From the NCBI RefSeq assembly GCF_028369055.1, contig NZ_JAQNCZ010000006.1, forward strand, positions 1-64,000: a stretch of DNA of 64,000 nt, in the 5' to 3' direction. A model generated the notes under the pieces. That model did no database searches and had not been told where the DNA came from. It was given only the letters and a program-made list of their open reading frames with translations. This DNA comes from Cognatishimia sp. SS12 (GTDB taxonomy: Bacteria; Pseudomonadota; Alphaproteobacteria; Rhodobacterales; Rhodobacteraceae). Made by a program: the position numbers and the translations under genes. Shown here piece after piece: positions 27,286 through 34,747 of this stretch (position 1 is its first letter; every line of letters starts with the position of its first letter).

Positions 27286-29007
27286 ATGATGTGGCTGACG
27301 CGCGCTGCCGCCATCGCGGGATTTGCGGCTGTGGCCTATGGGCTGTTCTGGGGGTCATATCTGCTGTTCAAAACCCAAGAGCTGGAAAAGGCGCAGGCGC
27401 GGCTCACGCTCTATAGCAGCGCGGTGCAGGCCGAGCTGGAAAGCTTTGCCCATCTGCCTTTTGTGCTGTCGCTGGATCCGGTGGTCACGCGCACGCTGGC
27501 CGGGGCGGACCCAGAGACGCTGAATCAAAGGCTGCGGCGCATTGCCCATAGCGCCGAGGTCGAGGCGATCTATCTGATGGATGCGACCGGGCTGACCATC
27601 GCGGCCTCCAACGCCGGGACCGCAGGCAGTTTTCTGGGGCAGAACTATGGCTATCGCCCCTATTTTCAGGCCGCGCTGCGCGGGGAGCTGGGGGAGTTTT
27701 ACGGCATCGGGGCCACCACCGGCATTCCGGGATATTTCTATGCCATGGCGGTGCAGACCGAGGGCAGCCCCACCGGCGTGATCGCCATCAAGCTGGATCT
27801 GGCCAGCCTGCAGGATGGCTGGCAGGCCTCGGGCGAGCGCTTCATGCTCTCCAATGCCAATGGCATTGTGCTTTTGGCGTCCAACCCGGCCTGGCGCTAC
27901 CGCGTGCTGGCCCCGCTACCGTCCAATACCCAGCGCGCGCTGGCCGCCACGCGGCAATTCGCGGATGAGCCGCTGACCCCGCTGGGCTGGCGCCCGGATG
28001 ACACGCGGCAGACCGCCACGATTGACGGCGAAAATTTTCTTTACCTGCGCACCGGCGATCTGCCCAATTCCTGGTCGCTGCATTTTCTCATGCCCGATGA
28101 TGTGGCGCGCACCCGCGCCTGGCTGAGCACCGGCAGCTTTGTACTGGCGGCGGGGGCGCTGCTGTTTGTGTGGCAGCTGCGGCGGGCGCGGCAGGTGCGG
28201 CGCGATCTGACACGCTCGGAATCCGAGGAAAGCCAGCTGCGCGCCGCCAATGCGCGACTGGCGGTGGAAATCGAAGAGCGGCGCGCGGCGGAACGCTCGC
28301 TCAAAAAAACCCAGGCAGAGCTGGAGCGGGCCGGGCGTCTGGCGGCGCTGGGGCAGCTGGCCTCTTCCGTGACCCATGAGCTGGGCCAGCCGATTGCCGC
28401 GATGCGCAACCAATTGGCGGCGGCAGAGCTGTCGGATGGGGCCACGCGGCTAAACGGCAAGATGCAGACGCTGGTCGCGCGGATGGAAGAGATCACGCGG
28501 CAGCTCAAATTCTTTTCGCGCAAGGGGCGGGATCAATTCGAAGAGGTCGCCTGCGCGGATGTGATCCGCACGGCGCTGGAACTGCTGGAGCCGAACATCC
28601 AGACGCTTGGCGCGCAGGTCCATTTTGATCCGGGACCGGCAGGGGCAACGCTGCTGGGCAACCGCATGCGCCTTGAGCAGGTGGTGACAAATCTGGTCCG
28701 CAATGCGCTGGATGCCGTCGAAGGCGGGGCGCAGCGCCAGATCGATATTACCATCGGCGAGGATGCGACGACGCTGTGGATTGAGGTCGCCGACACCGGC
28801 CATGGGCTTAGGGACAAGACATTGGACGATCTGCGCGAACCCTTTGCCACCAGCCGCGAAAGCGGCAAGGGCATGGGGCTGGGGCTGACGATTTCAGCCG
28901 GGATCATCTCGGATCATGGCGGCGTTCTGACGGCTGATGACCGGCCCGGCGGCGGCGCGATCTTTCGCGCGGTGTTTGAAAAGCAAAAGGAAGAGACCCC
29001 CTCATGA
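27286..29007 (+). CDS. dctB: DctB-like membrane sensor histidine kinase
   Basis: This 573-residue kinase has a first membrane helix (ITRAAAIAGFAAVAYGLF region) at the N-terminus. A periplasmic Cache-type sensor follows (VEAIYLMDATGLTIAASN, GQNYGYRPYFQAALRGELGEFYGIG), then a second helix (WLSTGSFVLAAGALLFVWQL), a coiled coil, and the kinase core. His364 in SSVTHELGQPIAAMRNQ is the phospho-acceptor; the N-box is NLVRNALDAVEG and the G-boxes are ADTGHGL and GKGMGLGLTIS. I chose the ATG at 27286 (or 27289); an upstream in-frame extension lacks homology. It overlaps the response regulator by four bases and presumably senses the acid carried by the downstream TRAP system. Confidence 0.88.
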   Translation: MMWLTRAAAIAGFAAVAYGLFWGSYLLFKTQELEKAQARLTLYSSAVQAELESFAHLPFVLSLDPVVTRTLAGADPETLNQRLRRIAHSAEVEAIYLMDATGLTIAASNAGTAGSFLGQNYGYRPYFQAALRGELGEFYGIGATTGIPGYFYAMAVQTEGSPTGVIAIKLDLASLQDGWQASGERFMLSNANGIVLLASNPAWRYRVLAPLPSNTQRALAATRQFADEPLTPLGWRPDDTRQTATIDGENFLYLRTGDLPNSWSLHFLMPDDVARTRAWLSTGSFVLAAGALLFVWQLRRARQVRRDLTRSESEESQLRAANARLAVEIEERRAAERSLKKTQAELERAGRLAALGQLASSVTHELGQPIAAMRNQLAAAELSDGATRLNGKMQTLVARMEEITRQLKFFSRKGRDQFEEVACADVIRTALELLEPNIQTLGAQVHFDPGPAGATLLGNRMRLEQVVTNLVRNALDAVEGGAQRQIDITIGEDATTLWIEVADTGHGLRDKTLDDLREPFATSRESGKGMGLGLTISAGIISDHGGVLTADDRPGGGAIFRAVFEKQKEETPS

Positions 29008-30296
29008 GCGACTATCGCGTGTTGATCATCGACGATGACCGCCTGCTGCGCAGCTCGCTGGTGGATCTGATCGAAGCCAAGGGCTGGGTCGCCAAGGATC
29101 TGTCCCGCGCCACCGAGGCCGCGCGCTGGATCACCCAGTTCATGCCGGATGTGATCCTCTCGGATGTCTGCATGCCAGAGATGTCCGGCCTTGAGCTGCT
29201 GGACAGCCTCACCAACCCGCCGCCTGTGGTGCTGATCTCGGCCCATGGCGATATTCCCATGGCGGTGCAGGCGATGAACAATGGTGCCTATAGCTTTGTG
29301 GAAAAGCCCTATGAGCCGGGGCGTCTGCTGACCATCCTCGCCCATGCCGCCGAACAGCACCGGATGCGCGCAAGCAATGCGCGCCTGCGGGCGCGGCTGG
29401 GGCAGCTGGCCGGGCTGGATCGCGTTTTGATCGGGCAGACGCCGCCGATGCAAAGCCTGCGCGGCACCATCCAATTGATTGCCGACAAGGACGCCGCCGT
29501 GCTGATCCGGGGCGCAACCGGCACCGGCAAAGATCTGGTGGCGCGGGCCTTGCATGATATTTCCCCGCGCTGCAGCGCGCCTTTCATTGCGGTGAACGCC
29601 GCCCAGTTCAGCGCCGAGCAATTGCCAATGATCGCCCGCAGCGCCGCAGGCGGCACGCTGTTTCTGGATGAAATCTGCGCCTGCCCGCAGGATGTGCAGG
29701 CCAGCCTGCTGCGCCTGATCGAAAGCGGCGAGCTGCTCAGCCCGGATCGTGGCACCCCCGAACAGATCAATCTGCGGGTGCTCTCGGCCACCAATGAAGA
29801 CACGGCAGAGGCCGTCGAGCAGGGGCGGCTGCGCCAGGATCTGCTGTTCCGGCTGGATGGCTTTCAGCTGCAATTGCCACCGCTCGCGGAGCGGCTGGAA
29901 GATGTGCCGCTGCTGGCCACGCATTTTCTGGATCAATTTGCCCAGGGCTATGGGCTGAAATCCCCCGAGGTGCAGGACGACGACCTGCGCGCCCTTCTGG
30001 CCCATGACTGGCCCGGCAATGTGCGCGAATTGCGCAATGTCGCGGAGCGGCGGGTGATCATGGCGGGGCAGGGTTGTCAGGGCTTTGCCGAGGTGATGCC
30101 CGGCGGGATTTTCGGCCAGTCCACCAAACCCGGCCTGCGCGAGGCGGTGGCCAGTTTTGAACGGCAGCTGATCGCGCGGGCGCTGCAGACCCATGCCGGG
30201 CGCATGGATGACGTGGCGCTGGCGCTTGGCATTGGGCGGCGCACACTCAACGACAAAATCGTCAAACTGGGTCTGGACAAAGACGCGCTGCTTTAG
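29004..30296 (+). CDS. dctD: DctD-like response regulator lacking the GAFTGA sigma-54 loop
   Basis: This 430-residue regulator has a receiver domain (acidic pocket Asp10-12, phospho-acceptor Asp54 in ILSDVCMPEM, Lys101), an AAA+ domain and a Fis-type HTH (MDDVALALGIGRRTLNDKI). Walker A (GATGTGKD, 170-177) and Walker B (GTLFLDE, 217-223) are intact. However, only about 17 residues (FIAVNAAQFSAEQLPMIARSAA) join them where the family has about 40 that include ELFGHE and GAFTGA. The sigma-54 contact loop is therefore missing. By analogy with Rhodobacter capsulatus NtrC, which also lacks it, this protein may act with a sigma-70-type polymerase. It overlaps dctB and precedes a TRAP operon. Confidence 0.9.
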   Translation: MSDYRVLIIDDDRLLRSSLVDLIEAKGWVAKDLSRATEAARWITQFMPDVILSDVCMPEMSGLELLDSLTNPPPVVLISAHGDIPMAVQAMNNGAYSFVEKPYEPGRLLTILAHAAEQHRMRASNARLRARLGQLAGLDRVLIGQTPPMQSLRGTIQLIADKDAAVLIRGATGTGKDLVARALHDISPRCSAPFIAVNAAQFSAEQLPMIARSAAGGTLFLDEICACPQDVQASLLRLIESGELLSPDRGTPEQINLRVLSATNEDTAEAVEQGRLRQDLLFRLDGFQLQLPPLAERLEDVPLLATHFLDQFAQGYGLKSPEVQDDDLRALLAHDWPGNVRELRNVAERRVIMAGQGCQGFAEVMPGGIFGQSTKPGLREAVASFERQLIARALQTHAGRMDDVALALGIGRRTLNDKIVKLGLDKDALL

Positions 30297-30328
30297 CCCT
30301 GCGGAAATCCGCAGGCCGCGCGCGGCGC

Positions 30329-30374
30329 GGCGCGCAAATTCCTTCATGGGTCCATGGCGCGCAAATCTGCTTCA
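30329..30374. promoter_or_regulatory. Tandem direct repeats upstream of the second TRAP operon
   Basis: GGCGCGCAAATTCCTTCA (30329-30346) and GGCGCGCAAATCTGCTTCA (30356-30374) are near-identical direct repeats 27 bp apart in the 110-bp gap before dctP. The perfect core GGCGCGCAAAT is 11 bases. I found no GG-N10-GC sigma-54 promoter here, which agrees with the regulator's missing GAFTGA loop. A separate small stem CTGCGGA / TCCGCAG lies just upstream, after the dctD stop. Binding by the DctD-like protein is inference. Confidence 0.6.
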
Positions 30375-30406
30375 CTCCGGGCACAGAGTTTCTGGGAGGA
30401 AAACAG

Positions 30407-31417
30407 ATGAGCAAATATCTCAGCCGCGCGGCCGTCGCCGCACTCACCGTGGCCTTTGCCGGCGAAGCCATGGCCACTGAATGGAATGTCTCGCTTTGGG
30501 GCAAACGTCGCGCCTTTACCGAACATGTCGAAAAACTGGCCGAGCTGGTCAGCGAAAAAACCGGCGGTGAATTCACCCTGAACATCAGCTATGGCGGCCT
30601 CAGCAACAACCGCGAGAACCTGGATGGCATCTCGATCGGGGCCTTTGAGATGGCGCAGTTCTGCGCGGGCTATCACCGTGACAAGAACCCGTCGATCACC
30701 GTGCTGGAACTGCCGTTCCTCGGGGTCTCCTCGCTGGAGCAGGAAATTGAATTGTCGATGGCGGTTTATGAACATCCGGCCACCGTCGCTGATCTGGCGC
30801 GCTGGAACGCCACGCTGCTGATGCCGTCGCCGCTGCCGCAGTACAATATCGCCGGTGTCGGTGACGCGCCATCAACGCTGGCAGATTTTGAAGGTCTGGC
30901 GGTGCGCGCCACCGGCGGCATTGGTGCCGCGATGGAAGCGGTGGGCGCTGTGCCGACCTCTATGTCCGCTTCTGAAGTGCGTCAGGCGATGGACAGCGGC
31001 GTGGTCAAAGCCGTCAGTTTTGCCCCCCACGCGCATATGTCCTTTGGCACCATCGAAAATGCCACCTGGTGGACCACCAACCTCAACCCCGGCACGGTGA
31101 ATTGCCCGGTGGTCGTCAACTCCGATGCCTTGGCAGACCTGAGCGATGATCACCGCGACGCGCTGCTGTCGTCGGTGGATGCGGCGCTGGAGCATTACGT
31201 GTCGCATTACAATGGCGCAACCATGGCGGCCTGGGGTCCGGCGCTGGAAGAGCGCGGCATCACGCAGGTGACATTCTCGGATGCTGAAATCGCCGCCTTC
31301 AAAGAGGCCGCCGCCGGTCCGGCCGCGAGTGCCTGGATCGAGGCGAACACCGCCGCAGGTCTGCCCGCGCAGGAGCTTTACGATCTTGTCACCGGCATGA
31401 TCGCAAAGACCAACTAA
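30407..31417 (+). CDS. dctP: TRAP transporter substrate-binding protein (DctP family)
   Basis: This is a 336-residue periplasmic protein with signal peptide MSKYLSRAAVAALTVAFAGEAMA. The mature start TEWNVSLWGKRRAFTEHVEKLAELV and the landmark FEGLAVRATGGIGAAMEAVGAVPTSM contain the conserved VRATGG arginine for carboxylate binding. GGGAGG precedes the ATG. It heads a dctPQM operon directly after dctBD, so the ligand is probably sensed by that two-component system. It is only distantly similar to the first DctP in this window, so the substrates differ. Confidence 0.9.
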   Translation: MSKYLSRAAVAALTVAFAGEAMATEWNVSLWGKRRAFTEHVEKLAELVSEKTGGEFTLNISYGGLSNNRENLDGISIGAFEMAQFCAGYHRDKNPSITVLELPFLGVSSLEQEIELSMAVYEHPATVADLARWNATLLMPSPLPQYNIAGVGDAPSTLADFEGLAVRATGGIGAAMEAVGAVPTSMSASEVRQAMDSGVVKAVSFAPHAHMSFGTIENATWWTTNLNPGTVNCPVVVNSDALADLSDDHRDALLSSVDAALEHYVSHYNGATMAAWGPALEERGITQVTFSDAEIAAFKEAAAGPAASAWIEANTAAGLPAQELYDLVTGMIAKTN

Positions 31418-31436
31418 GCGCTGCGCACCCAAACGG

Positions 31437-31473
31437 GGCCGCCCCGCCTGCCGTGACAGGGCAGGGGGTGGCC
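31437..31473. other. Intercistronic hairpin between dctP and dctQ
   Basis: The gap after dctP contains GGCCGCCCCGCCTGCC (31437-31452) facing GGGCAGGGGGTGGCC (31459-31473), a long imperfect GC-rich stem with a GTGACA loop. No T tract follows. It likely protects the dctP part of the transcript and lowers permease expression. The structure is read from the sequence; the function is inferred. Confidence 0.6.
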
Positions 31474-31510
31474 TCGATTGATCCGCGCTGATTGTCCAGG
31501 AGGGATCCTT

Positions 31511-32155
31511 ATGGCCACCGCATCTATGGTGCTGTCTGACGACAGCCGCCTCAGCCGCATTGACCGCAATTTTCTGAAGCTCGAGCGCTTGCTTGCACTG
31601 GCCAGTGGCCTCGCGGTCTTTGGGCTGATGGTGCTGGCGGTGGTCTCGGTCAGCGGGCGCAACCTGTTTAACAGTCCGCTGCCCGGCTATGTGGACTGGA
31701 TCGAGCAGGCCATGCCGCTGATCGCCTTTATGGGGGCCTCTTATGTCATGCGCGAAGGCGGGCATATCCGCATGGACATTCTGGTCGGGCGTCTGAGGGG
31801 GCGCCCGCTGTATGTCGTTGAGCTGATCACCACCCTGGCGGTGCTGGTTCTGATGCTGCTGCTGGTCTGGGGCAGCTGGGCGCATTTTCAGCGCAGCTTT
31901 GACTTTGCCGCCCCGATGTGGAGCCGCGACAGCTCGATGGATATTGCCCTGCCGATCTGGCCGGCGAAATTGCTGGCCCCGGTGGCCTTTGGGGTCTTGT
32001 GCCTGCGGCTGTGCCTGCAGGTCTGGGCCTATCTGCGGGCCATCCGCACCGGGCAGGCCATCGCCGTGCCGCTGATTGCCGATGCCGCCAAACAGGCCCA
32101 GATGGAGGCAGAGCAGCTGCAGCCAGACACCGAAACTGACAAGGATGCACAGTGA
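31511..32155 (+). CDS. dctQ: TRAP transporter small permease (DctQ family)
   Basis: This 214-residue protein has four membrane segments (ALASGLAVFGLMVLAVVSVS, IEQAMPLIAFMGASYVM, VELITTLAVLVLMLLLVWGS, LLAPVAFGVLCLRLCLQVWAYL) and a hydrophilic C-terminal tail. GREGGHIRMDI in the second loop is DctQ-like. The ATG at 31511 follows AGGAGGG; an upstream in-frame start is less well placed. It overlaps dctM by one base (TGATG). Confidence 0.88.
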   Translation: MATASMVLSDDSRLSRIDRNFLKLERLLALASGLAVFGLMVLAVVSVSGRNLFNSPLPGYVDWIEQAMPLIAFMGASYVMREGGHIRMDILVGRLRGRPLYVVELITTLAVLVLMLLLVWGSWAHFQRSFDFAAPMWSRDSSMDIALPIWPAKLLAPVAFGVLCLRLCLQVWAYLRAIRTGQAIAVPLIADAAKQAQMEAEQLQPDTETDKDAQ

Positions 32156-33555
32156 TGGAACCCATTGAAATTGGCCTTTGGGTGACGGGCGGCCTGCTGC
32201 TGATGGTGGTTCTGGGCATGCGCGTGGCCTTTGCCGCCGGGCTGGCCGGGATGATCGGGCTGATCTGGATTTTCTGGTCCAAGAAGGGCTATGACCCCGA
32301 GGATTTCGGCTGGGCGCTGAGCGTGGCGGTGAAAACCGCCGGGCAGGTGCCGCATTCCAAAGTCTCCAGCCAGGCGCTGAGCCTGATCCCCACCTTTATC
32401 CTGATCGGCTATCTGGCCTACTACGCCGGGCTGACCAAAGCGCTGTTTGAAGCGGCCAAACGCTGGATCGCCTGGGTGCCCGGCGGGCTGGCGGTCTCGA
32501 CCGTGTTTGCCACCGCAGGCTTTGCCGCCGTGTCGGGTGCTTCGGTGGCGACCTCGGCGGTCTTTGCGCGCATTGCCATCCCCGAGATGCTGAAGATCGG
32601 CTATGACAAACGCTTTGCTGCGGGCGTTGTGGCCGCGGGGGGCACGCTGGCCTCGCTGATCCCGCCCTCGGCGATCCTGGTGATCTATGCCATCATCGTC
32701 GAGCAGGACGTGGGCAAGCTTTTGTTGGCGGGCTTTATTCCCGGGGCATTTTCGGCGCTGATCTATGCGCTGCTCATCATCGGGCTGGCGCTGACGATCA
32801 AAGGCTTTGGCCCGCCGGTGCGCGGCTTTACCTGGCGCGAGCGTCTGGTGGCCCTGCCGCCTGCGTTGCCGATTGTCTTTGTGGTCGTGGTCATAATCTG
32901 CTTTGTCTACAACCCCTTTGGCGGCGATGCCTGGGGCACGCCCACCGAAGGCGGCGCCATCGGGGCTTTTGTGGTCTTTCTGATGGCGCTCTATCAGGGG
33001 ATGCGCTGGGGGCAGCTCAGGGATGCGCTGATTGAAACCGCCAAACTGTCGGTGATGATCTTTACCATCATCTGGGGGGTGTTGATCTATGTGCGGTTCC
33101 TCGGCTTTGCCGATCTGCCCGGAGCCTTCAGCGACTGGATCACCTCGCTGACCCTGTCGCCCATGCTGATCCTGATCTGCATCCTGCTGGCCTATGCGGT
33201 GCTGGGCATGTTCATGGATGCGATTGGCATGCTGCTTTTGACATTGCCGGTGGTCTACCCGGCGGTCATGGCGCTGAATGGCGGCGAGCTTGTCGCTGCG
33301 GCAGACAGCAGCTTTGGCATGTCCGGGCCGATGTGCGCGATCTGGTTTGGGATTCTGGTGGTGAAAATGGCCGAATTCTGCCTGATCACCCCGCCCATCG
33401 GGCTGAACTGCTTTGTTGTGGCCGGGGTGCGCGACGATCTGTCGGTGCAGGATGTGTTCAAAGGCGTGATGCCGTTTTTCATCGCCGACGCCATCACCAT
33501 CGGCCTGCTGGTCGCCTTCCCGGCGATTGTCCTCTGGCTGCCGAGTCTTGCCTGA
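32155..33555 (+). CDS. dctM: TRAP transporter large permease (DctM family)
   Basis: This is a 466-residue membrane protein with around twelve hydrophobic helices. DctM blocks include FATAGFAAVSGASVATSAVF, GGTLASLIPPSAILVIYAIIVE, AVLGMFMDAIGMLLLTLPVV and ITPPIGLNCFVV. It is translationally coupled to dctQ. An extra hydrophilic loop near the N-terminus (FWSKKGYDPEDFGWALSVAVK) makes it a little longer than the first DctM. Confidence 0.91.
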   Translation: MEPIEIGLWVTGGLLLMVVLGMRVAFAAGLAGMIGLIWIFWSKKGYDPEDFGWALSVAVKTAGQVPHSKVSSQALSLIPTFILIGYLAYYAGLTKALFEAAKRWIAWVPGGLAVSTVFATAGFAAVSGASVATSAVFARIAIPEMLKIGYDKRFAAGVVAAGGTLASLIPPSAILVIYAIIVEQDVGKLLLAGFIPGAFSALIYALLIIGLALTIKGFGPPVRGFTWRERLVALPPALPIVFVVVVIICFVYNPFGGDAWGTPTEGGAIGAFVVFLMALYQGMRWGQLRDALIETAKLSVMIFTIIWGVLIYVRFLGFADLPGAFSDWITSLTLSPMLILICILLAYAVLGMFMDAIGMLLLTLPVVYPAVMALNGGELVAAADSSFGMSGPMCAIWFGILVVKMAEFCLITPPIGLNCFVVAGVRDDLSVQDVFKGVMPFFIADAITIGLLVAFPAIVLWLPSLA

Positions 33556-33567
33556 AGGCGCAGGGGC

Positions 33568-34494
33568 TCAGGCGGTCAGACGATCCTGCCCATAGCGGCT
33601 GGGCGAGCAGCCAAAATGCTTGCGGAACTGGCGGTTGAAATAAGAGACGTCGTTGAACCCGGACTGATAGGCAATGGTGGACACCAACGCCTCCAGCTTG
33701 CCTGATTTACGATCCAGCAAAAGCTGGCAGGCGTATTCCAGCCGCCGCTGCTGCAGGTAATCAATGGGCGTCACCCCGATCAATTCAAACGCGCGTTGCA
33801 ATTGGCGGATAGAGACCTTGAGGTCATCCGCCACTTTCTGGATCGTCAGGCTGCCGTCTTTGAACATGCGGTCCAGATAGGCCAGGCCGATCTGCAGCAC
33901 CTTGGCGCGGCCGATCTCAGCCTCGACATCCGCCACGCGATGATCCTGCGCCTCGTGCACCCAGGCCCCGACAAGATTGATCAGCACCTCATGCAGAAAC
34001 TGGCTTTGGTGCGCATTGGTCTCGGCCTGAAACGCCTTGGCCAGAGTTGCGCGCATGGCGAGGGTAATGGCGTGGGTACGCGGCAGATGACAACCGGCGA
34101 AATCCACATCGCCAATGCGCGCCACCAGATCGGCGCGGGGCATGTGGATCGACAATTGCCGCCCCAGCCGGCCGAAAAAGGTGAACTCTGCAGGTACCGC
34201 GCTGTCGATCAGGATCATATCGCCGGGGCGCAGAATGCGCACGGTCTTGCGCTGCGCCATCAGGGTCTGGCCCTCTTCCTGCACAATCAGAAAAATATTT
34301 GTGCCCTGATCGCGCAGGATTTCGACCTGGGTGCGCCGAATGGTCTGAAGATCATTGGCAATATGGGCGACGTCAAACCCGGCGCGTGTTTCCGCATGCA
34401 CCGCCCCGCGCACGGTTTGGCGGCTTTCGGCCGCGTCGGTTTGAAAGGCCCCGAACACCTTGCACAAAGCCTGATTGAACTGGTCAATCTGCAT
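33568..34494 (-). CDS. AraC family transcriptional regulator (AraC-binding-like N-domain)
   Basis: This is a 308-residue regulator with an N-terminal sensor domain (DQGTNIFLIVQEEGQTLMAQRKTVRI, GDMILIDSAVPAEFTF). The C-terminal double HTH is LTIQKVADDLKVSIRQLQRAF and ALVSTIAYQSGFNDVSYFNRQFRKHFGCSPS. I use the ATG at 34494; an in-frame TTG at 34521 is an alternative. It is convergent to dctM and divergent from the GMC oxidoreductase, which it probably controls across a 253-bp region. Confidence 0.87.
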   Translation of the reverse strand: MQIDQFNQALCKVFGAFQTDAAESRQTVRGAVHAETRAGFDVAHIANDLQTIRRTQVEILRDQGTNIFLIVQEEGQTLMAQRKTVRILRPGDMILIDSAVPAEFTFFGRLGRQLSIHMPRADLVARIGDVDFAGCHLPRTHAITLAMRATLAKAFQAETNAHQSQFLHEVLINLVGAWVHEAQDHRVADVEAEIGRAKVLQIGLAYLDRMFKDGSLTIQKVADDLKVSIRQLQRAFELIGVTPIDYLQQRRLEYACQLLLDRKSGKLEALVSTIAYQSGFNDVSYFNRQFRKHFGCSPSRYGQDRLTA

Positions 34495-34671
34495 TTCGGA
34501 GCTCGTCAACTGTGTCAGCAATTGTCAGTCCTCCCCAGACAATTCCGCCGCCTCCCGCGCCGCGCCATCCCCTGTCGCGGTTGTCCAATATTGGCGTCGT
34601 CAGACCCCAAGAATGCGACGGGCTATTTTCCTTAACATATTAATCAAATATTGCAACTTCAGGAATGCGAC

Positions 34672-34743
34672 ATGTTGAACCTAGGCCAAGATCTCCCCGC
34701 TCAGCATGGCGCGCCTGCTGGCCCGCCCTTGATGGGCGGATAA
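34672..34743 (+). CDS. Putative 23-residue leader peptide upstream of GMC oxidoreductase
   Basis: A short ORF, reading MLNLGQDLPAQHGAPAG then PPLMGG, has AGGA eight bases before its ATG. It ends four bases before the GMC start codon, in a different frame. A perfect hairpin (34723-34739) spans its last codons. A ribosome reading this ORF would open the stem, so it could couple or regulate translation of the oxidoreductase. No homology is recognised; it may be fortuitous. Confidence 0.35.
   Translation: MLNLGQDLPAQHGAPAGPPLMGG
34723..34739 (+). promoter_or_regulatory. Hairpin covering the ribosome-binding region of the GMC gene
   Basis: CCGCCC (34723-34728), loop TTGAT, GGGCGG (34734-34739) forms a perfect 6-bp stem ending eight bases before the ATG at 34748. 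GGGCGG is the only purine-rich Shine-Dalgarno-like element available, so the stem would hide it. Function is inferred. Confidence 0.45.
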
Positions 34744-34747
34744 GCCC

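Larger units (their letters stand above)
34495..34747. promoter_or_regulatory. AraC / GMC divergent intergenic region
   Basis: This 253-bp region holds a perfect palindrome CCAATATTGG (34585-34594) and the direct repeat GAATGCGAC at 34611-34619 and 34663-34671 (52 bp apart). An AT-rich stretch between them (CTTAACATATTAATCAAATA) is a likely promoter. Paired direct sites are usual for AraC regulators. Its right end contains a leader ORF and hairpin listed separately. Confidence 0.4.

Noticed and set aside
28914-30347. 477-codon minus-strand frame opposite dctD
   Set aside because: Antisense shadow of a response regulator with recognisable receiver, AAA+ and HTH domains.
30297-30406. Possible sigma-54 promoter before the second TRAP operon
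   Set aside because: TGGCGCGCAAATCTGC looks similar, but the GG-to-GC spacing is 11 rather than 10 and the regulator lacks GAFTGA.
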